Shown here in pieces: positions 1 to 7,327 of a DNA stretch of 17,298 nt. The stretch spans positions 1 to 17,298 of the forward strand of contig URMZ01000033.1 in assembly GCA_900549025.1 (NCBI GenBank), read 5' to 3'. Every line of letters begins with the position of its first letter. Positions within the stretch are counted from its first letter, which is position 1. Source of the DNA: an uncultured Collinsella sp. Lineage in GTDB: Bacteria > Actinomycetota > Coriobacteriia > Coriobacteriales > Coriobacteriaceae. The position numbers were made by a program, and so were the translations under genes. The notes below the pieces were generated by a model, which made no database searches, was not told where the DNA came from, and saw nothing but the letters and a program-made list of their open reading frames with translations.

Positions 1-25
1 GACGGAAAGCACATTAAGTGCTTTC
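1..25. repeat. Left copy of a 25-bp window-end repeat containing a hairpin
   Basis: The first 25 bases are identical, in the same orientation, to the last 25 bases of the window (17274-17298). The repeat holds an inverted repeat. GGAAAGCAC at 4-12 pairs with GTGCTTTCC at 18-26 around the loop ATTAA. Going rightwards the stem is followed by a short T-rich stretch, so it resembles an intrinsic terminator, although no plus-strand gene precedes it here. It could be a dispersed terminator-like repeat or an assembly overlap. The identity is seen directly; its meaning is inferred. Confidence 0.85.
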
Positions 26-26
26 C

Positions 27-125
27 TTTGCGTGCGGAACTCGCGACAAACTTAATATATTTCGCCGCCCCTCTGCCAAGCTCGGGAGACGACACGTTGA
101 TGTCTGCTTAACTCTTCTCGCTCAG
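27..125. other. Intergenic stretch with no recognised gene
   Basis: This stretch lies between the hairpin at 4-26 and the stop codon of the phosphatase gene. Open frames crossing it are short and lack a plausible ribosome-binding site or a recognisable protein. I see no RNA gene or clear promoter. For the minus-strand genes it is a 3' flank. Confidence 0.5.
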
Positions 126-752
126 CTAATTTCTTTGTTGGGGGTCCACTATTTGCTGGAGGGTGAACTTGCATTGCATTGGCTCGCCTTCTGCTTGTGG
201 CTTTGCCTCATCGAAATCGAAGATCATGATGGCGCAGTTGGGGAGTTTTGTTGGGAGCTTGAAGCCCTCTGGGGCTGCAGCCTTGATGAATTGGCGGCTG
301 GCGCTGCCGTGGCTTACTGCTAGGAGGGTTTCTATGCCCTCGGCGCCCATGAGATTGGTGAGGGTGGCTACCATGCGTTCTTGCAACGCTTTGCTTCCCT
401 CTCCTCCAAAGGGGACCAGATCTTCGCCTGGATCCCAGACGTCGGTGGGTAGCGCGTCGTGGGGGCCTTCTTCGAAGGAGCCGTAGCAGCGCTCAATAAT
501 GCCTTCGCAGGACTCGACAGCAGCGTCCGGACCGAGGAGCTCGCATGCGACGAGCTGAGCTGTGTCCACGGCTCGGCCTAAGGGTGATGAGGCCACTTTG
601 TCGGGAACGACATTGTGGGCTTTGAGCCATGCGGCTGCCATCCCGGCTTGCTGACGGCCCAAATCGGTGAGCGGTGAATCGCAACGACCTTGGACGAGCT
701 TTTTGACGTTGAATTCCGTCTGGCCGTGGCGGAGCAGATACAGCCTCTTCAT
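126..752 (-). CDS. Histidine phosphatase family protein (phosphoglycerate mutase-like)
   Basis: A 208-residue cytosolic protein of the histidine phosphatase superfamily, which removes phosphate from small molecules through a phospho-histidine intermediate. The N-terminus carries the signature LRHGQTEFN, with the nucleophile at His9. The other expected catalytic positions are Glu87 in IIERCYG and the second histidine, His148, in AVSHGSASR. The length fits the small cofactor-dependent mutase or phosphatase type. There is no signal peptide or membrane segment. The ATG at 752 is supported by an AAGGGGAG ribosome-binding site about five bases upstream. The gene starts 39 nt after the stop of the cation transporter, so the two are probably cotranscribed. 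The substrate cannot be told from sequence: glycolytic mutase, cobalamin-pathway phosphatase and broad sugar-phosphate phosphatase all share these motifs. A gene symbol would be a guess. Confidence 0.9.
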   Translation of the reverse strand: MKRLYLLRHGQTEFNVKKLVQGRCDSPLTDLGRQQAGMAAAWLKAHNVVPDKVASSPLGRAVDTAQLVACELLGPDAAVESCEGIIERCYGSFEEGPHDALPTDVWDPGEDLVPFGGEGSKALQERMVATLTNLMGAEGIETLLAVSHGSASRQFIKAAAPEGFKLPTKLPNCAIMIFDFDEAKPQAEGEPMQCKFTLQQIVDPQQRN

Positions 753-791
753 ATTCTCCCCTTCTGTATAACTTGCTTTACCGGCGCAGCC

Positions 792-1946
792 CTACTCGTG
801 GGTATGGCCTACGTAGTCTTCATCGATCGTAATCTTGGCAATCGACTTGGGGTATTCCGACTCGACCCGTTTCGCCAACGCGTGCTTTAAGTCTTCGGCG
901 TTCATCGCCAAATCCGAGGGTCGCACGCAGTCAAAGATCACGTTGGTGTGCGTAGGGCCCGGCACACAGCGCAGGTCGTGAATCGAAAGGCGACTATCGA
1001 TCTCCTGAGCCATTGCGTTAATGCGTAAACGCATGCTCGCCACCTTGGGATCGTCGGTCACGATGGGATCGTAATGGAGCGTGACGATCATGCCGTCTTC
1101 GTTCCTAAACGCCTGCTCAATATTGTCGAGCGTGTCGTGACTTTCCATCGGGCTGGCTTCGGCCGCCATCTCGGCGTGAGCGCTTGCGAACTTCCTGCCC
1201 GGGCCGTAGTCGTGAACCATCAAATCGTGAACGCCCAAAACGCCGGGATAGCTCATGATCTTGTCTCGAATGTGCTTGACCAGCTTAGGATCGGGCGTCT
1301 GGCCCAAAAGCGGGCTCACCGTATCCTGGATGAGTTCAAAACCGCTCCAGCCAATATAGGCACCAACGGCAAGGCCGACCCAAGCGTCAAGATTGATGCC
1401 CGTCACCTGCGAAACAACTGCGCACGCCAGCACGGCACCCGTGGCAAGGACATCGTTCTTGGAATCCTGAGCCGTCGCATGCAGTGTCTCGGACTCGATA
1501 CGGTCGCCGAGCTTTTGGTTGAGGGCCGCCATCCAGAGCTTTACGACCATCGAAAGCACTAGAACTGCCACCAGGGCAAGCGAGAACTCGACAGGTTCGG
1601 GGTGGATGACGCGCTCGACCGAGGACTTCACCAGCTCAACGCCAATCAGCAGCACGAGTGCCGCCACGACCAGACCCGAGAGATACTCGTAGCGACCGTG
1701 GCCGTAAGGATGCTCGGGGTCGGCCGGCTTGCTCGCCAGCTTAAAGCCCAGCACGCTCACGATATTCGAGCTGGCATCGGACAGGTTGTTCATGGCATCC
1801 GCAACAATCGAAACCGATCCCGAAACCACACCAATTGCACCCTTCGCAGCACAAAGCGCAACATTGGCGACAATACACACCATGCCCGCTAACGTGCCCA
1901 CACGCGCACGATCGCCCTGTGCGCGCCCAACAATCCACTCGACCAT
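792..1946 (-). CDS. Cation diffusion facilitator (CDF) family metal transporter
   Basis: A 384-residue inner-membrane protein of the CDF family, which exports divalent metals such as Zn, Mn, Fe or Co in exchange for protons. About six hydrophobic segments fill residues 15-210. The family signatures are visible: ADAMNNLSDASSN in the second helix with metal-binding acidic and amide residues, PEHPYGHGRYEYLSGL in the following loop, and HATAQDSKNDV in the fifth helix. From about residue 215 comes the cytoplasmic metal-binding domain (VHDLMVHDYGPG), followed by a C-terminal extension, as in the longer 380-400 residue Gram-positive members. The protein ends in a His-containing tail (VGHTHE). The start is the ATG at 1946 with a G-rich region upstream that is a weak ribosome-binding site. 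The phosphatase gene follows at 39 nt. Metal specificity cannot be read reliably from the sequence. Confidence 0.93.
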   Translation of the reverse strand: MVEWIVGRAQGDRARVGTLAGMVCIVANVALCAAKGAIGVVSGSVSIVADAMNNLSDASSNIVSVLGFKLASKPADPEHPYGHGRYEYLSGLVVAALVLLIGVELVKSSVERVIHPEPVEFSLALVAVLVLSMVVKLWMAALNQKLGDRIESETLHATAQDSKNDVLATGAVLACAVVSQVTGINLDAWVGLAVGAYIGWSGFELIQDTVSPLLGQTPDPKLVKHIRDKIMSYPGVLGVHDLMVHDYGPGRKFASAHAEMAAEASPMESHDTLDNIEQAFRNEDGMIVTLHYDPIVTDDPKVASMRLRINAMAQEIDSRLSIHDLRCVPGPTHTNVIFDCVRPSDLAMNAEDLKHALAKRVESEYPKSIAKITIDEDYVGHTHE

Positions 1947-1993
1947 CTACATCCGCCCCCACGGTACTACCTATATATCTATTGCTCAAACGG

Positions 1994-2020
1994 ATTGTAG
2001 TGTAGCCACTTTGTCCTCAA
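1994..2020 (-). promoter_or_regulatory. Possible promoter for the CDF transporter gene
   Basis: On the minus strand, TTGAGG (2020 to 2015) is followed after 15 bases by TACAAT (1999 to 1994). TACAAT matches the -10 consensus at five of six positions. The spacer is shorter than the ideal 17, so this is only a candidate. It lies about 50 bases upstream of the CDF start codon in an AT-richer patch. Confidence 0.35.
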
Positions 2021-2063
2021 GATACAAAAGGCCGCAGCCCACACGAGCCACGGCCTTGGAACA

Positions 2064-2088
2064 CGACAAAGGGATCGTCCTTTTGTCG
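2064..2088. terminator. Hairpin just past the EIIC stop codon; probable terminator and repeat-family member
   Basis: An 11-bp stem (CGACAAAGGGA at 2064-2074 pairing with TCCTTTTGTCG at 2078-2088, one G-T wobble) closes a 3-nt TCG loop. It starts 7 nt after the EIIC stop codon when read leftwards. The T-rich part lies inside the stem and no clean U-run follows, so termination may be partial. The arm shares GACAAAGGGA and GTCC with a sequence at the other end of the EIIC gene (3336-3353), which suggests a dispersed palindromic repeat family. Confidence 0.6.
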
Positions 2089-2095
2089 CACAGGT

Positions 2096-3334
2096 TTATG
2101 CGCTTACTTCAGCAGCGCTCGCCACTGTTTCGGGCGAATCGCCTCCGTCCCCCGTCGCCTGTCCCTTCGCCGGCACCACGCCAAAGCAGTAGCTCAGCGC
2201 CGCAGACACCGCAAATGCCGTGCCGCCGGCAGCGCAGCACCACAGCAGGTTCGGGATGCCGCCCGTGGCAAAGCCAATGACCATGAGGACATTCGTCATG
2301 CCGATGGTATAGGCCGTAACGTGGCCCACGGCCGCAACAAGGCCTCCGACGGCGCCGCCAATGGCCATGCACGTCAGGCACCTGCCATATTTAAAGCCGC
2401 AACCGTACAGCGCAGGCTCGCTTACGCCGCCAAGAACACCCGAGATCGAATAGCCCAGCATGAGCGTCTTCTCGTCCTTATCCGCAACGCGGAGCGACGC
2501 GCCAAAGGGCATGCCCCAAACGGCAAACGTTGCCATCGTCGCGGCGATCAGGATGCACGAATCCGTTCCCACACTCATAAACTGCGCATAGGCGAGCGAT
2601 AGGACAACGTTGCTGACGCCCGCGATCTTAAGGAACTCCCAGCCCGCGGCAAGCCCCATGAGTGTGAGCAACGATACGATGCCACCGGAATTGCCAAGCA
2701 TAAACATAAGCTGGCCCAACAGCATGCCCAAATAGCTGCCCGCCGGCGCCGTAATACACAGCGAAACCGGAACCATGACAAGCATGGTCGCAAACGGAAC
2801 AAACGAAAACGCCACGGCCTTAGGGATAACGCGCTGAAAGAAACACTCCACTTGCCAAAGCACGGGTACCGAGATGAGAACCGGAATAACAGTCGTCGTG
2901 TAATCGTTGACCGGCGCGGGAAGCAGGCCATACACGGAAGTCATCGATGCCCCCGTCGTCGATGCGGCATCGACGAGCTTAAGCAGATCGGGCGCAATCA
3001 ATACGCCGCCCAGCATCATGCCCAGCTGCTCCGAGCAACCGAGCTGGCGAGCGGCCGCCCAACCAAGATAAACGGGCAAGAAGTAGTAGCCGGCGTTATA
3101 GAGCCAACTGTAGAACAGGCGATAGATATCGGAATCGGCAGACCACAGGCCCAGCATGCCTTCGCCCATAATGACGGCGACGGTGCGGAACAACGCCGCG
3201 CAGACAATAAACGGCAGCGCCGACATCATGCTTTTGGACAGATAATCCACCACAGCCATGGCGTTTGATGAGACCGTCGTTGTAAACGAGGTGTTAGAAA
3301 CTTGTGACACAGGAACCCTTTCCCAATGTGACAT
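2096..3334 (-). CDS. PTS transporter EIIC component, beta-glucoside (glucose superfamily) type, stand-alone
   Basis: This is a membrane permease domain of a phosphoenolpyruvate-dependent sugar transport system, 412 residues from the chosen ATG. It is almost wholly hydrophobic from residue 35, with about ten membrane segments. Residues 143-200 (NDYTTTVIPVLISV followed by VIPKAV) resemble the BglF-type EIIC, and GVSEPALYG at 303-311 matches the conserved G-[IV]-[ST]-EPA-[IL]-YG sugar-site motif. No EIIB cysteine domain or EIIA histidine domain is fused to it or encoded nearby, so it must borrow these from elsewhere or be an orphan. An upstream in-frame extension overlaps accDA and does not look like protein. 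The start is uncertain. The ATG at 3334 has AGGGA about 9 nt upstream, while the GTG at 3310 has AAAGGG at better spacing. The gene follows accDA by 16 nt, and its 5' end lies within repeat sequence. The substrate is unknown. Confidence 0.87.
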   Translation of the reverse strand: MSHWERVPVSQVSNTSFTTTVSSNAMAVVDYLSKSMMSALPFIVCAALFRTVAVIMGEGMLGLWSADSDIYRLFYSWLYNAGYYFLPVYLGWAAARQLGCSEQLGMMLGGVLIAPDLLKLVDAASTTGASMTSVYGLLPAPVNDYTTTVIPVLISVPVLWQVECFFQRVIPKAVAFSFVPFATMLVMVPVSLCITAPAGSYLGMLLGQLMFMLGNSGGIVSLLTLMGLAAGWEFLKIAGVSNVVLSLAYAQFMSVGTDSCILIAATMATFAVWGMPFGASLRVADKDEKTLMLGYSISGVLGGVSEPALYGCGFKYGRCLTCMAIGGAVGGLVAAVGHVTAYTIGMTNVLMVIGFATGGIPNLLWCCAAGGTAFAVSAALSYCFGVVPAKGQATGDGGDSPETVASAAEVSA

Positions 3335-3355
3335 GCGGACTGTCCCTTTGTCACA
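3303..3355. repeat. Cluster of TGTGACA/TGTCACA words between accDA and EIIC
   Basis: Three copies of a 7-bp word lie at 3303-3309 (TGTGACA), 3327-3333 (TGTGACA) and 3349-3355 (TGTCACA), spaced 24 and 22 bases apart. Between them are GGAACCCTTTCCC and GGACTGTCCCTTT, which resemble each other. The last two words are inverted and could form a 7-bp stem with a 15-nt loop. The third word covers the accDA stop codon. On the minus strand the segment reads GACAAAGGGACAGTCC, closely like the hairpin arm at 2064-2080. It looks like a dispersed intergenic repeat and may also weaken readthrough or set the EIIC translation start. Confidence 0.6.
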
Positions 3356-5075
3356 TCGTGCGATACTGACCGATTGCGCGGTACTTTTCGTAGCGGAGGT
3401 TTGTGAGGGTCGCGTCGTCGAGCCGCCCAAGCGTATCGAAGGCATCAAATGCCGAGGACATGACGGCGCCGGCGATCTCCTCATGCGACAGACCCCTATC
3501 GTCAACAATGCCGTCGATGATACCGAGCGCCAACAGATCGGGAGCCGTGAGCTTAAGCGCCTCGGCGGCCTCATTCGCGCGCTCGGTATCCTTCCACAGA
3601 ATCGACGCACAGGCCTCGGGGCTCACGACCGAATAGGCCGAGCTCGAGAGCATCAGGATGCGGTCGGCCACGGACAGCGCCAGCGCGCCACCAGAGCCGC
3701 CCTCGCCTGTTACCACCGAGACAATCGGCGTCTTAAGGCCGCTCATCTCCATGAGATTCTGGGCGATAGCCTCGCCCTGACCGCGTTCCTCGGCACCGAT
3801 GCCGCAAAACGCGCCCGAAGTATCGACCAGGCACAGAACCGGCCGACCAAACTTTTCGGCTTGGCGCATCAGGCGACGCGCTTTACGGTAGCCCTCGGGA
3901 TGCGCCATGCCAAAGTTGCGGCGCATACGCTCTTTGGTCGTGGTGCCGCGCTCGATGGCGATGACCGTTACGGGGCGCCCGTCCTTCCAGCCAATGCCAG
4001 CCACCACGGCGGCGTCATCACCAAAGTAACGGTCGCCGTGCAGCTCCACAAATCCGTCCAAGCCCAGCGAGATCATCTCGCCCGCCGTGGCACGATCTGC
4101 CGAGCGGGTCTGCTTGACAATCTCGAGCGCGGTTTTTGGTGCCGCCGAGCGCTTAAACAAGTGTCCCAGCTTTTTGCCGCAACGACCCGTATGCACGATC
4201 TCATGCGGTGCCCCCGGGCTGGGCGCATGCCCTTCGTGCAGCGCCAACAGCTCGCCTACCGTGAGCGCAATCTCGCCGCGCGGAACAACGGCATCGCAAA
4301 AGCCGTGCTCCAGCAAAAACTCGGAGCGCTGGAATCCCTTGGGCAGGCGCTTGTGCATGTTCTGCTCGATCACGCGCGGGCCGGCAAATGCCGTCAGGGC
4401 ATCGGGCTCGGCCAGGATAATGTCGCCCTCCATGGCAAAGCTCGCGGTTACGCCTCCGGTCGTGGGGTCGGTGAGCACCGTGATATACAGGCCGCCCGCC
4501 TCGCTGTGGCGCCTAACCGCCGCAGAAATCTTGGCCATCTGCATAAGCGATGTCACGCCCTCTTGCATGCGCGCACCGCCCGAAACGGTAAAGCCGACAA
4601 CCGGCAATCCCAGCTCGGTCGCGTGCTCAAATGTGCGACAGATCTTCTCGCCCACCACAGAACCCATCGAGCCCATCATAAAGTTGGCGTCCATAAAGAA
4701 GAGTGCGGTATCGCAACCGCAGATTTTGCCCCTGCCGCACACAACGGCATCGCGCTCGCCCGAACGCTCGCTTACGCTCTTGAGCTTGTCGGCATAGCCG
4801 GGAAACGAGAGGAAGTCCTCCGACGCCAGATTGGCATCCCATTCCTCAAACGTGCCCTCGTCGACCGTCATGCGCATGCGCGCGCGACCGCTCACGCGAA
4901 AGTGTTTGCCGCAACGAGGGCAGACCTCGAGATTGTCGTGCAGGCGTGCCTCATCGATCACGCGGCGGCACTCCGGGCACTTGATAAACACGTGGCGCGC
5001 GGGAAACTCGGCGCACGACTCGGTTATCGGCCCCTCGAGGACGTTAACCGTCTTCGCTTTTCTATTCATCAGCAT
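3351..5075 (-). CDS. accDA: Acetyl-CoA carboxylase carboxyltransferase, fused beta-alpha subunits (AccD-AccA)
   Basis: A 574-residue cytosolic enzyme that transfers the carboxyl group from carboxybiotin on AccB to acetyl-CoA, giving malonyl-CoA. Residues 1 to about 285 are AccD-like. A four-cysteine zinc ribbon uses Cys33, Cys36, Cys52 and Cys55, followed by the crotonase fold (SGGARMQEG, TDPTTGGVTASF). From about residue 315 it is AccA-like: LHGDRYFGDD, NFGMAHPEGYRKA, DTSGAFCGIGAEERGQ, GEGGSGGALAL and SPEACASILWK. Separate AccD and AccA normally total about 620 residues. The fusion is shorter because much of the N-terminal helical part of AccA is missing. Two starts are possible. The ATG at 5075, preceded by GGGG at good spacing, overlaps the accC stop region by 14 nt. 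The ATG at 5069 is two codons further in. Overlap with accC implies translational coupling. Confidence 0.95.
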   Translation of the reverse strand: MLMNRKAKTVNVLEGPITESCAEFPARHVFIKCPECRRVIDEARLHDNLEVCPRCGKHFRVSGRARMRMTVDEGTFEEWDANLASEDFLSFPGYADKLKSVSERSGERDAVVCGRGKICGCDTALFFMDANFMMGSMGSVVGEKICRTFEHATELGLPVVGFTVSGGARMQEGVTSLMQMAKISAAVRRHSEAGGLYITVLTDPTTGGVTASFAMEGDIILAEPDALTAFAGPRVIEQNMHKRLPKGFQRSEFLLEHGFCDAVVPRGEIALTVGELLALHEGHAPSPGAPHEIVHTGRCGKKLGHLFKRSAAPKTALEIVKQTRSADRATAGEMISLGLDGFVELHGDRYFGDDAAVVAGIGWKDGRPVTVIAIERGTTTKERMRRNFGMAHPEGYRKARRLMRQAEKFGRPVLCLVDTSGAFCGIGAEERGQGEAIAQNLMEMSGLKTPIVSVVTGEGGSGGALALSVADRILMLSSSAYSVVSPEACASILWKDTERANEAAEALKLTAPDLLALGIIDGIVDDRGLSHEEIAGAVMSSAFDAFDTLGRLDDATLTNLRYEKYRAIGQYRTM

Positions 5076-6405
5076 AGAGATGCCCCATCAGATCGGTGTG
5101 ATACATGCCCGACAAGAACTCGTCGTTTGCCAGCACGTCGAGCTGAAGCTCGCTGTTTTCGCTCACGCCCTCAATCACGAGCTCGCCCAGGGCCGAGCGC
5201 ATCTTGCGAATGGCGCCGTCACGCGTGGGCGCACACACGATGAGCTTGCCGAGCATGGAGTCGTAGTACGGCGGAACGTTCGCACCGGTAAACATGGCGG
5301 AATCCCAGCGCACGCGCGGACCACCCGGCACACGCAACGCGGTGACCGTTCCGCATGATGGCAGAAAGTCCGGCGTTTCGGCATTGATGCGGCACTCCAT
5401 GGCGTGGTTGCGGACCGGCATGTCCTCCTGCTCAAAGGGCAGAGGCTGGCCGGCTGCCACGCGCAGCTGCCACTTGACCAAGTCGGTATCGGTCACAAAC
5501 TCCGTAACCGGATGCTCCACCTGCAAGCGCGTGTTCATTTCCATAAAGTAGAAATTGCCGTCGTCCGAATACAGGAACTCGATGGTACCGGCTCCTTCGT
5601 AGCCGACGGCACGAGCCAGGTCACGCGCTGCCTTGTGCATGCGAGCACGAATGTCGTCGTGTCCGTCGAGGCACGGCGCGGGGCTCTCCTCGATCAGCTT
5701 TTGGTTGCGGCGCTGCACCGAGCACTCGCGCTCGCCGAGCGAAAACACATGGCCCTGCTTATCGGCCATAATCTGCACCTCAACATGGTGCGCCGGCGCG
5801 ACGAACTTCTCCATGTAGCACTCGCCGTCGCCAAAAACGGCCTCGCCCTCGGCACGCGCCTCGATAAACGCCTTTGCCGCATCTTCCACGCGCTCGACCT
5901 TGCGAATGCCGCGGCCGCCACCGCCGGCACGCGCCTTAATAAGCACGGGGCAGCCAATGCGCTCGGCCTCGGCCGTCGCCTCCTCGGGGCTTTTGAGCAA
6001 ATCGCAGCCCGGAACGATGGGCACGCCCGCCGCGGCGGCCGTTCGACGCGCGGCGTCCTTGTCGCCCATGCTGTCGATTACCGCGGCCGAAGGACCGACA
6101 AACGCCAGGCCGTACTTGTCGCAGTCGCGCACGAAGCTTGCCTTCTCGGAAAAGAAACCGTAGCCAGGGTGGATCGCCTTTGCCCCCGACTTTACGGCAC
6201 AGGTGAGCACGGCATCGTCGTTGAGGTAGCTCTCGGCAAGACGCGGGCCGCCGATGCAATACGCCTCGTCGGCAAGCTGCACGTGCAACGCGTCCGCATC
6301 GGCCGTGGAATAAACGGCGACGGTCTTGATGCCCATATCGCGGCACGCGCGGATAACACGGACCGCGACTTCGCCGCGGTTGGCGATGAGCACTTTGTCG
6401 AACAT
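5062..6405 (-). CDS. accC: Acetyl-CoA carboxylase, biotin carboxylase subunit
   Basis: A 447-residue ATP-grasp enzyme that carboxylates the biotin on AccB using ATP and bicarbonate, the first half-reaction of acetyl-CoA carboxylase. It opens with FDKVLIANRGEVAVRVIRA. It has HPGYGFFSE near residue 80, the glycine-rich ATP loop KARAGGGGRGIR at 158-169, and MEMNTRLQVEHPVTE with Glu289, Asn291, Arg293 and Glu297, matching the metal and biotin-site residues of the family. E. coli AccC has 449 residues. The reading frame stays open further upstream, but that part overlaps fabZ and has no homology-like character. The ATG at 6405 has AGGGAAG seven bases upstream and begins at the conserved N-terminus. 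It lies 10 nt after the fabZ stop and overlaps accDA by 14 nt. Confidence 0.97.
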   Translation of the reverse strand: MFDKVLIANRGEVAVRVIRACRDMGIKTVAVYSTADADALHVQLADEAYCIGGPRLAESYLNDDAVLTCAVKSGAKAIHPGYGFFSEKASFVRDCDKYGLAFVGPSAAVIDSMGDKDAARRTAAAAGVPIVPGCDLLKSPEEATAEAERIGCPVLIKARAGGGGRGIRKVERVEDAAKAFIEARAEGEAVFGDGECYMEKFVAPAHHVEVQIMADKQGHVFSLGERECSVQRRNQKLIEESPAPCLDGHDDIRARMHKAARDLARAVGYEGAGTIEFLYSDDGNFYFMEMNTRLQVEHPVTEFVTDTDLVKWQLRVAAGQPLPFEQEDMPVRNHAMECRINAETPDFLPSCGTVTALRVPGGPRVRWDSAMFTGANVPPYYDSMLGKLIVCAPTRDGAIRKMRSALGELVIEGVSENSELQLDVLANDEFLSGMYHTDLMGHLYADE

Positions 6406-6415
6406 GAAAACTTCC

Positions 6416-6838
6416 CTACTTTTCGTGCATGAGCGCAAAAGACATATCGGCGCGGCAGCAAACCTCACCGTTAACGCTCGCAGTACCCGTCGCAAAGCGG
6501 AACGGCCCGCGCGCACGCGTGATGGAGCACACCAGATCCACCGTGTCGCCCGGGCGCACCGGACGCTTAAAGCGCACCTTGTCCAGACTCGTGTAGAACG
6601 GCGTCGCGCCGCGCGCCTCCTCATCGCCCATCAGCAGCACGCAGCAGTTCTGGGCGAGCATCTCGCACTGAATCACGCCGGGGACCACCGGGTTTCCCGG
6701 AAAATGCCCCTGCAAAAAGTACTCGTCGCCCGTAATCGTGATCTTGCCGTGGGCCTCGTCGCCCACTAGCTCGGCTTCGTCGAGCAAAAGCATCGGCTCA
6801 CGATGCGGCAACAGCTTCTTGAGCTCTTCTTTGTTCAT
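6416..6838 (-). CDS. fabZ: 3-hydroxyacyl-ACP dehydratase FabZ
   Basis: A 140-residue hot-dog-fold enzyme that removes water from 3-hydroxyacyl-ACP to give trans-2-enoyl-ACP in each elongation cycle. It shows LLPHREPMLLLD near the N-terminus and the catalytic motif GHFPGNPVVPGV with His45, followed by the partner Glu59 in QCEMLAQ. The length is typical of FabZ (140-150). The ATG at 6838 is preferred because GGTGA lies five bases upstream. A GTG three codons earlier, at 6847, would begin directly against the accB stop codon and is an alternative. It is sandwiched between accB (9-nt gap) and accC (10-nt gap), an order also known from Streptococcus fab clusters. Its sequence is FabZ-type, and no FabA or FabM isomerase is seen in the window. 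Confidence 0.96.
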   Translation of the reverse strand: MNKEELKKLLPHREPMLLLDEAELVGDEAHGKITITGDEYFLQGHFPGNPVVPGVIQCEMLAQNCCVLLMGDEEARGATPFYTSLDKVRFKRPVRPGDTVDLVCSITRARGPFRFATGTASVNGEVCCRADMSFALMHEK

Positions 6839-6847
6839 GGATATCAC

Positions 6848-7324
6848 CTATCCGATCCTCATGAGGCAGCTGCCAAACTCCACGAGGTCGCCGTCGGCCA
6901 CGCAGATCTCGAGCACCTCGCCATCCACCTCTGCCGTCACCTCGTTGAGAACCTTCATGGCCTCGATGATGCAGAGGGTCTCGCCGGCCTTGACCTTGGA
7001 GCCCACGTGCACAAACGGTTCGTCGCCCGGCGCCGGGGCAGCATAGAAAACGCCGACCATGGGAGCGGTCACCTCGGTGCCCTTAGGCTCCGGTGCGGCG
7101 GCAGGCGCCTGCGCGGCGGGCTCCGGCGCGGCGGCAGGCATGGCGACAGGAGCCACCGCCGGAGCAGTCACGGCACCCGGCATAGGCATGGGCACGGCAA
7201 CCGGCTGCGCGGCGCTCGCGCGTTCGAGCTCGACCGCGGTGCCATCGGGCTCCTCAACGCGTACGCGCGTGAGGCCGCGGTCCTCCATAACATCGGCTAT
7301 CTCGGCAAGTCTTTTGGAATCCAT
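6848..7324 (-). CDS. accB: Acetyl-CoA carboxylase biotin carboxyl carrier protein
   Basis: A 158-residue carrier that swings biotin between AccC and the carboxyltransferase. The N-terminal 36 residues form the short helical and strand region expected to dock on AccC. An Ala/Pro-rich flexible linker covers about residues 37-81. The C-terminal biotinyl domain follows (VTAPMVGVFYAAPAPG, then CIIEAMKVLNEV), with the biotin-accepting Lys124 in EAMK. The ATG at 7324 has AGGAG eight bases upstream, inside the end of fabF, and only 3 nt separate the two genes. The linker contains an internal duplication (PAAAPEP appears twice). The divergent birA product would be the ligase that modifies Lys124. Confidence 0.97.
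   Translation of the reverse strand: MDSKRLAEIADVMEDRGLTRVRVEEPDGTAVELERASAAQPVAVPMPMPGAVTAPAVAPVAMPAAAPEPAAQAPAAAPEPKGTEVTAPMVGVFYAAPAPGDEPFVHVGSKVKAGETLCIIEAMKVLNEVTAEVDGEVLEICVADGDLVEFGSCLMRIG
7086..7139. repeat. Imperfect direct repeat in the accB linker
   Basis: Two 21-bp copies at 7086-7106 and 7119-7139 differ at one base. Their period is 33 bp, or 11 codons. They encode the duplicated Ala/Pro segment PAAAPEP of the AccB linker. This is normal low-complexity linker evolution by in-frame slippage. Confidence 0.8.
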
Positions 7325-7327
7325 GCT

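Noticed and set aside
3303..3355. CRISPR array or CRP site from the TGTGACA words
   Set aside because: There are only three short words with similar, non-spacer-like sequence between them. A CRP site needs TGTGA-N6-TCACA spacing, which is not present.
3335..3610. N-terminal extension of the EIIC frame into accDA
   Set aside because: It is rich in Arg/Ser/Pro, resembles the accDA sequence in another frame, and no PTS protein needs it. The permease starts at 3334 or later.
3258..5243. A 661-codon open frame on the plus strand opposite accDA
   Set aside because: Arg/His/Ala-rich antisense frame with no recognisable domain. accDA on the other strand is certain.
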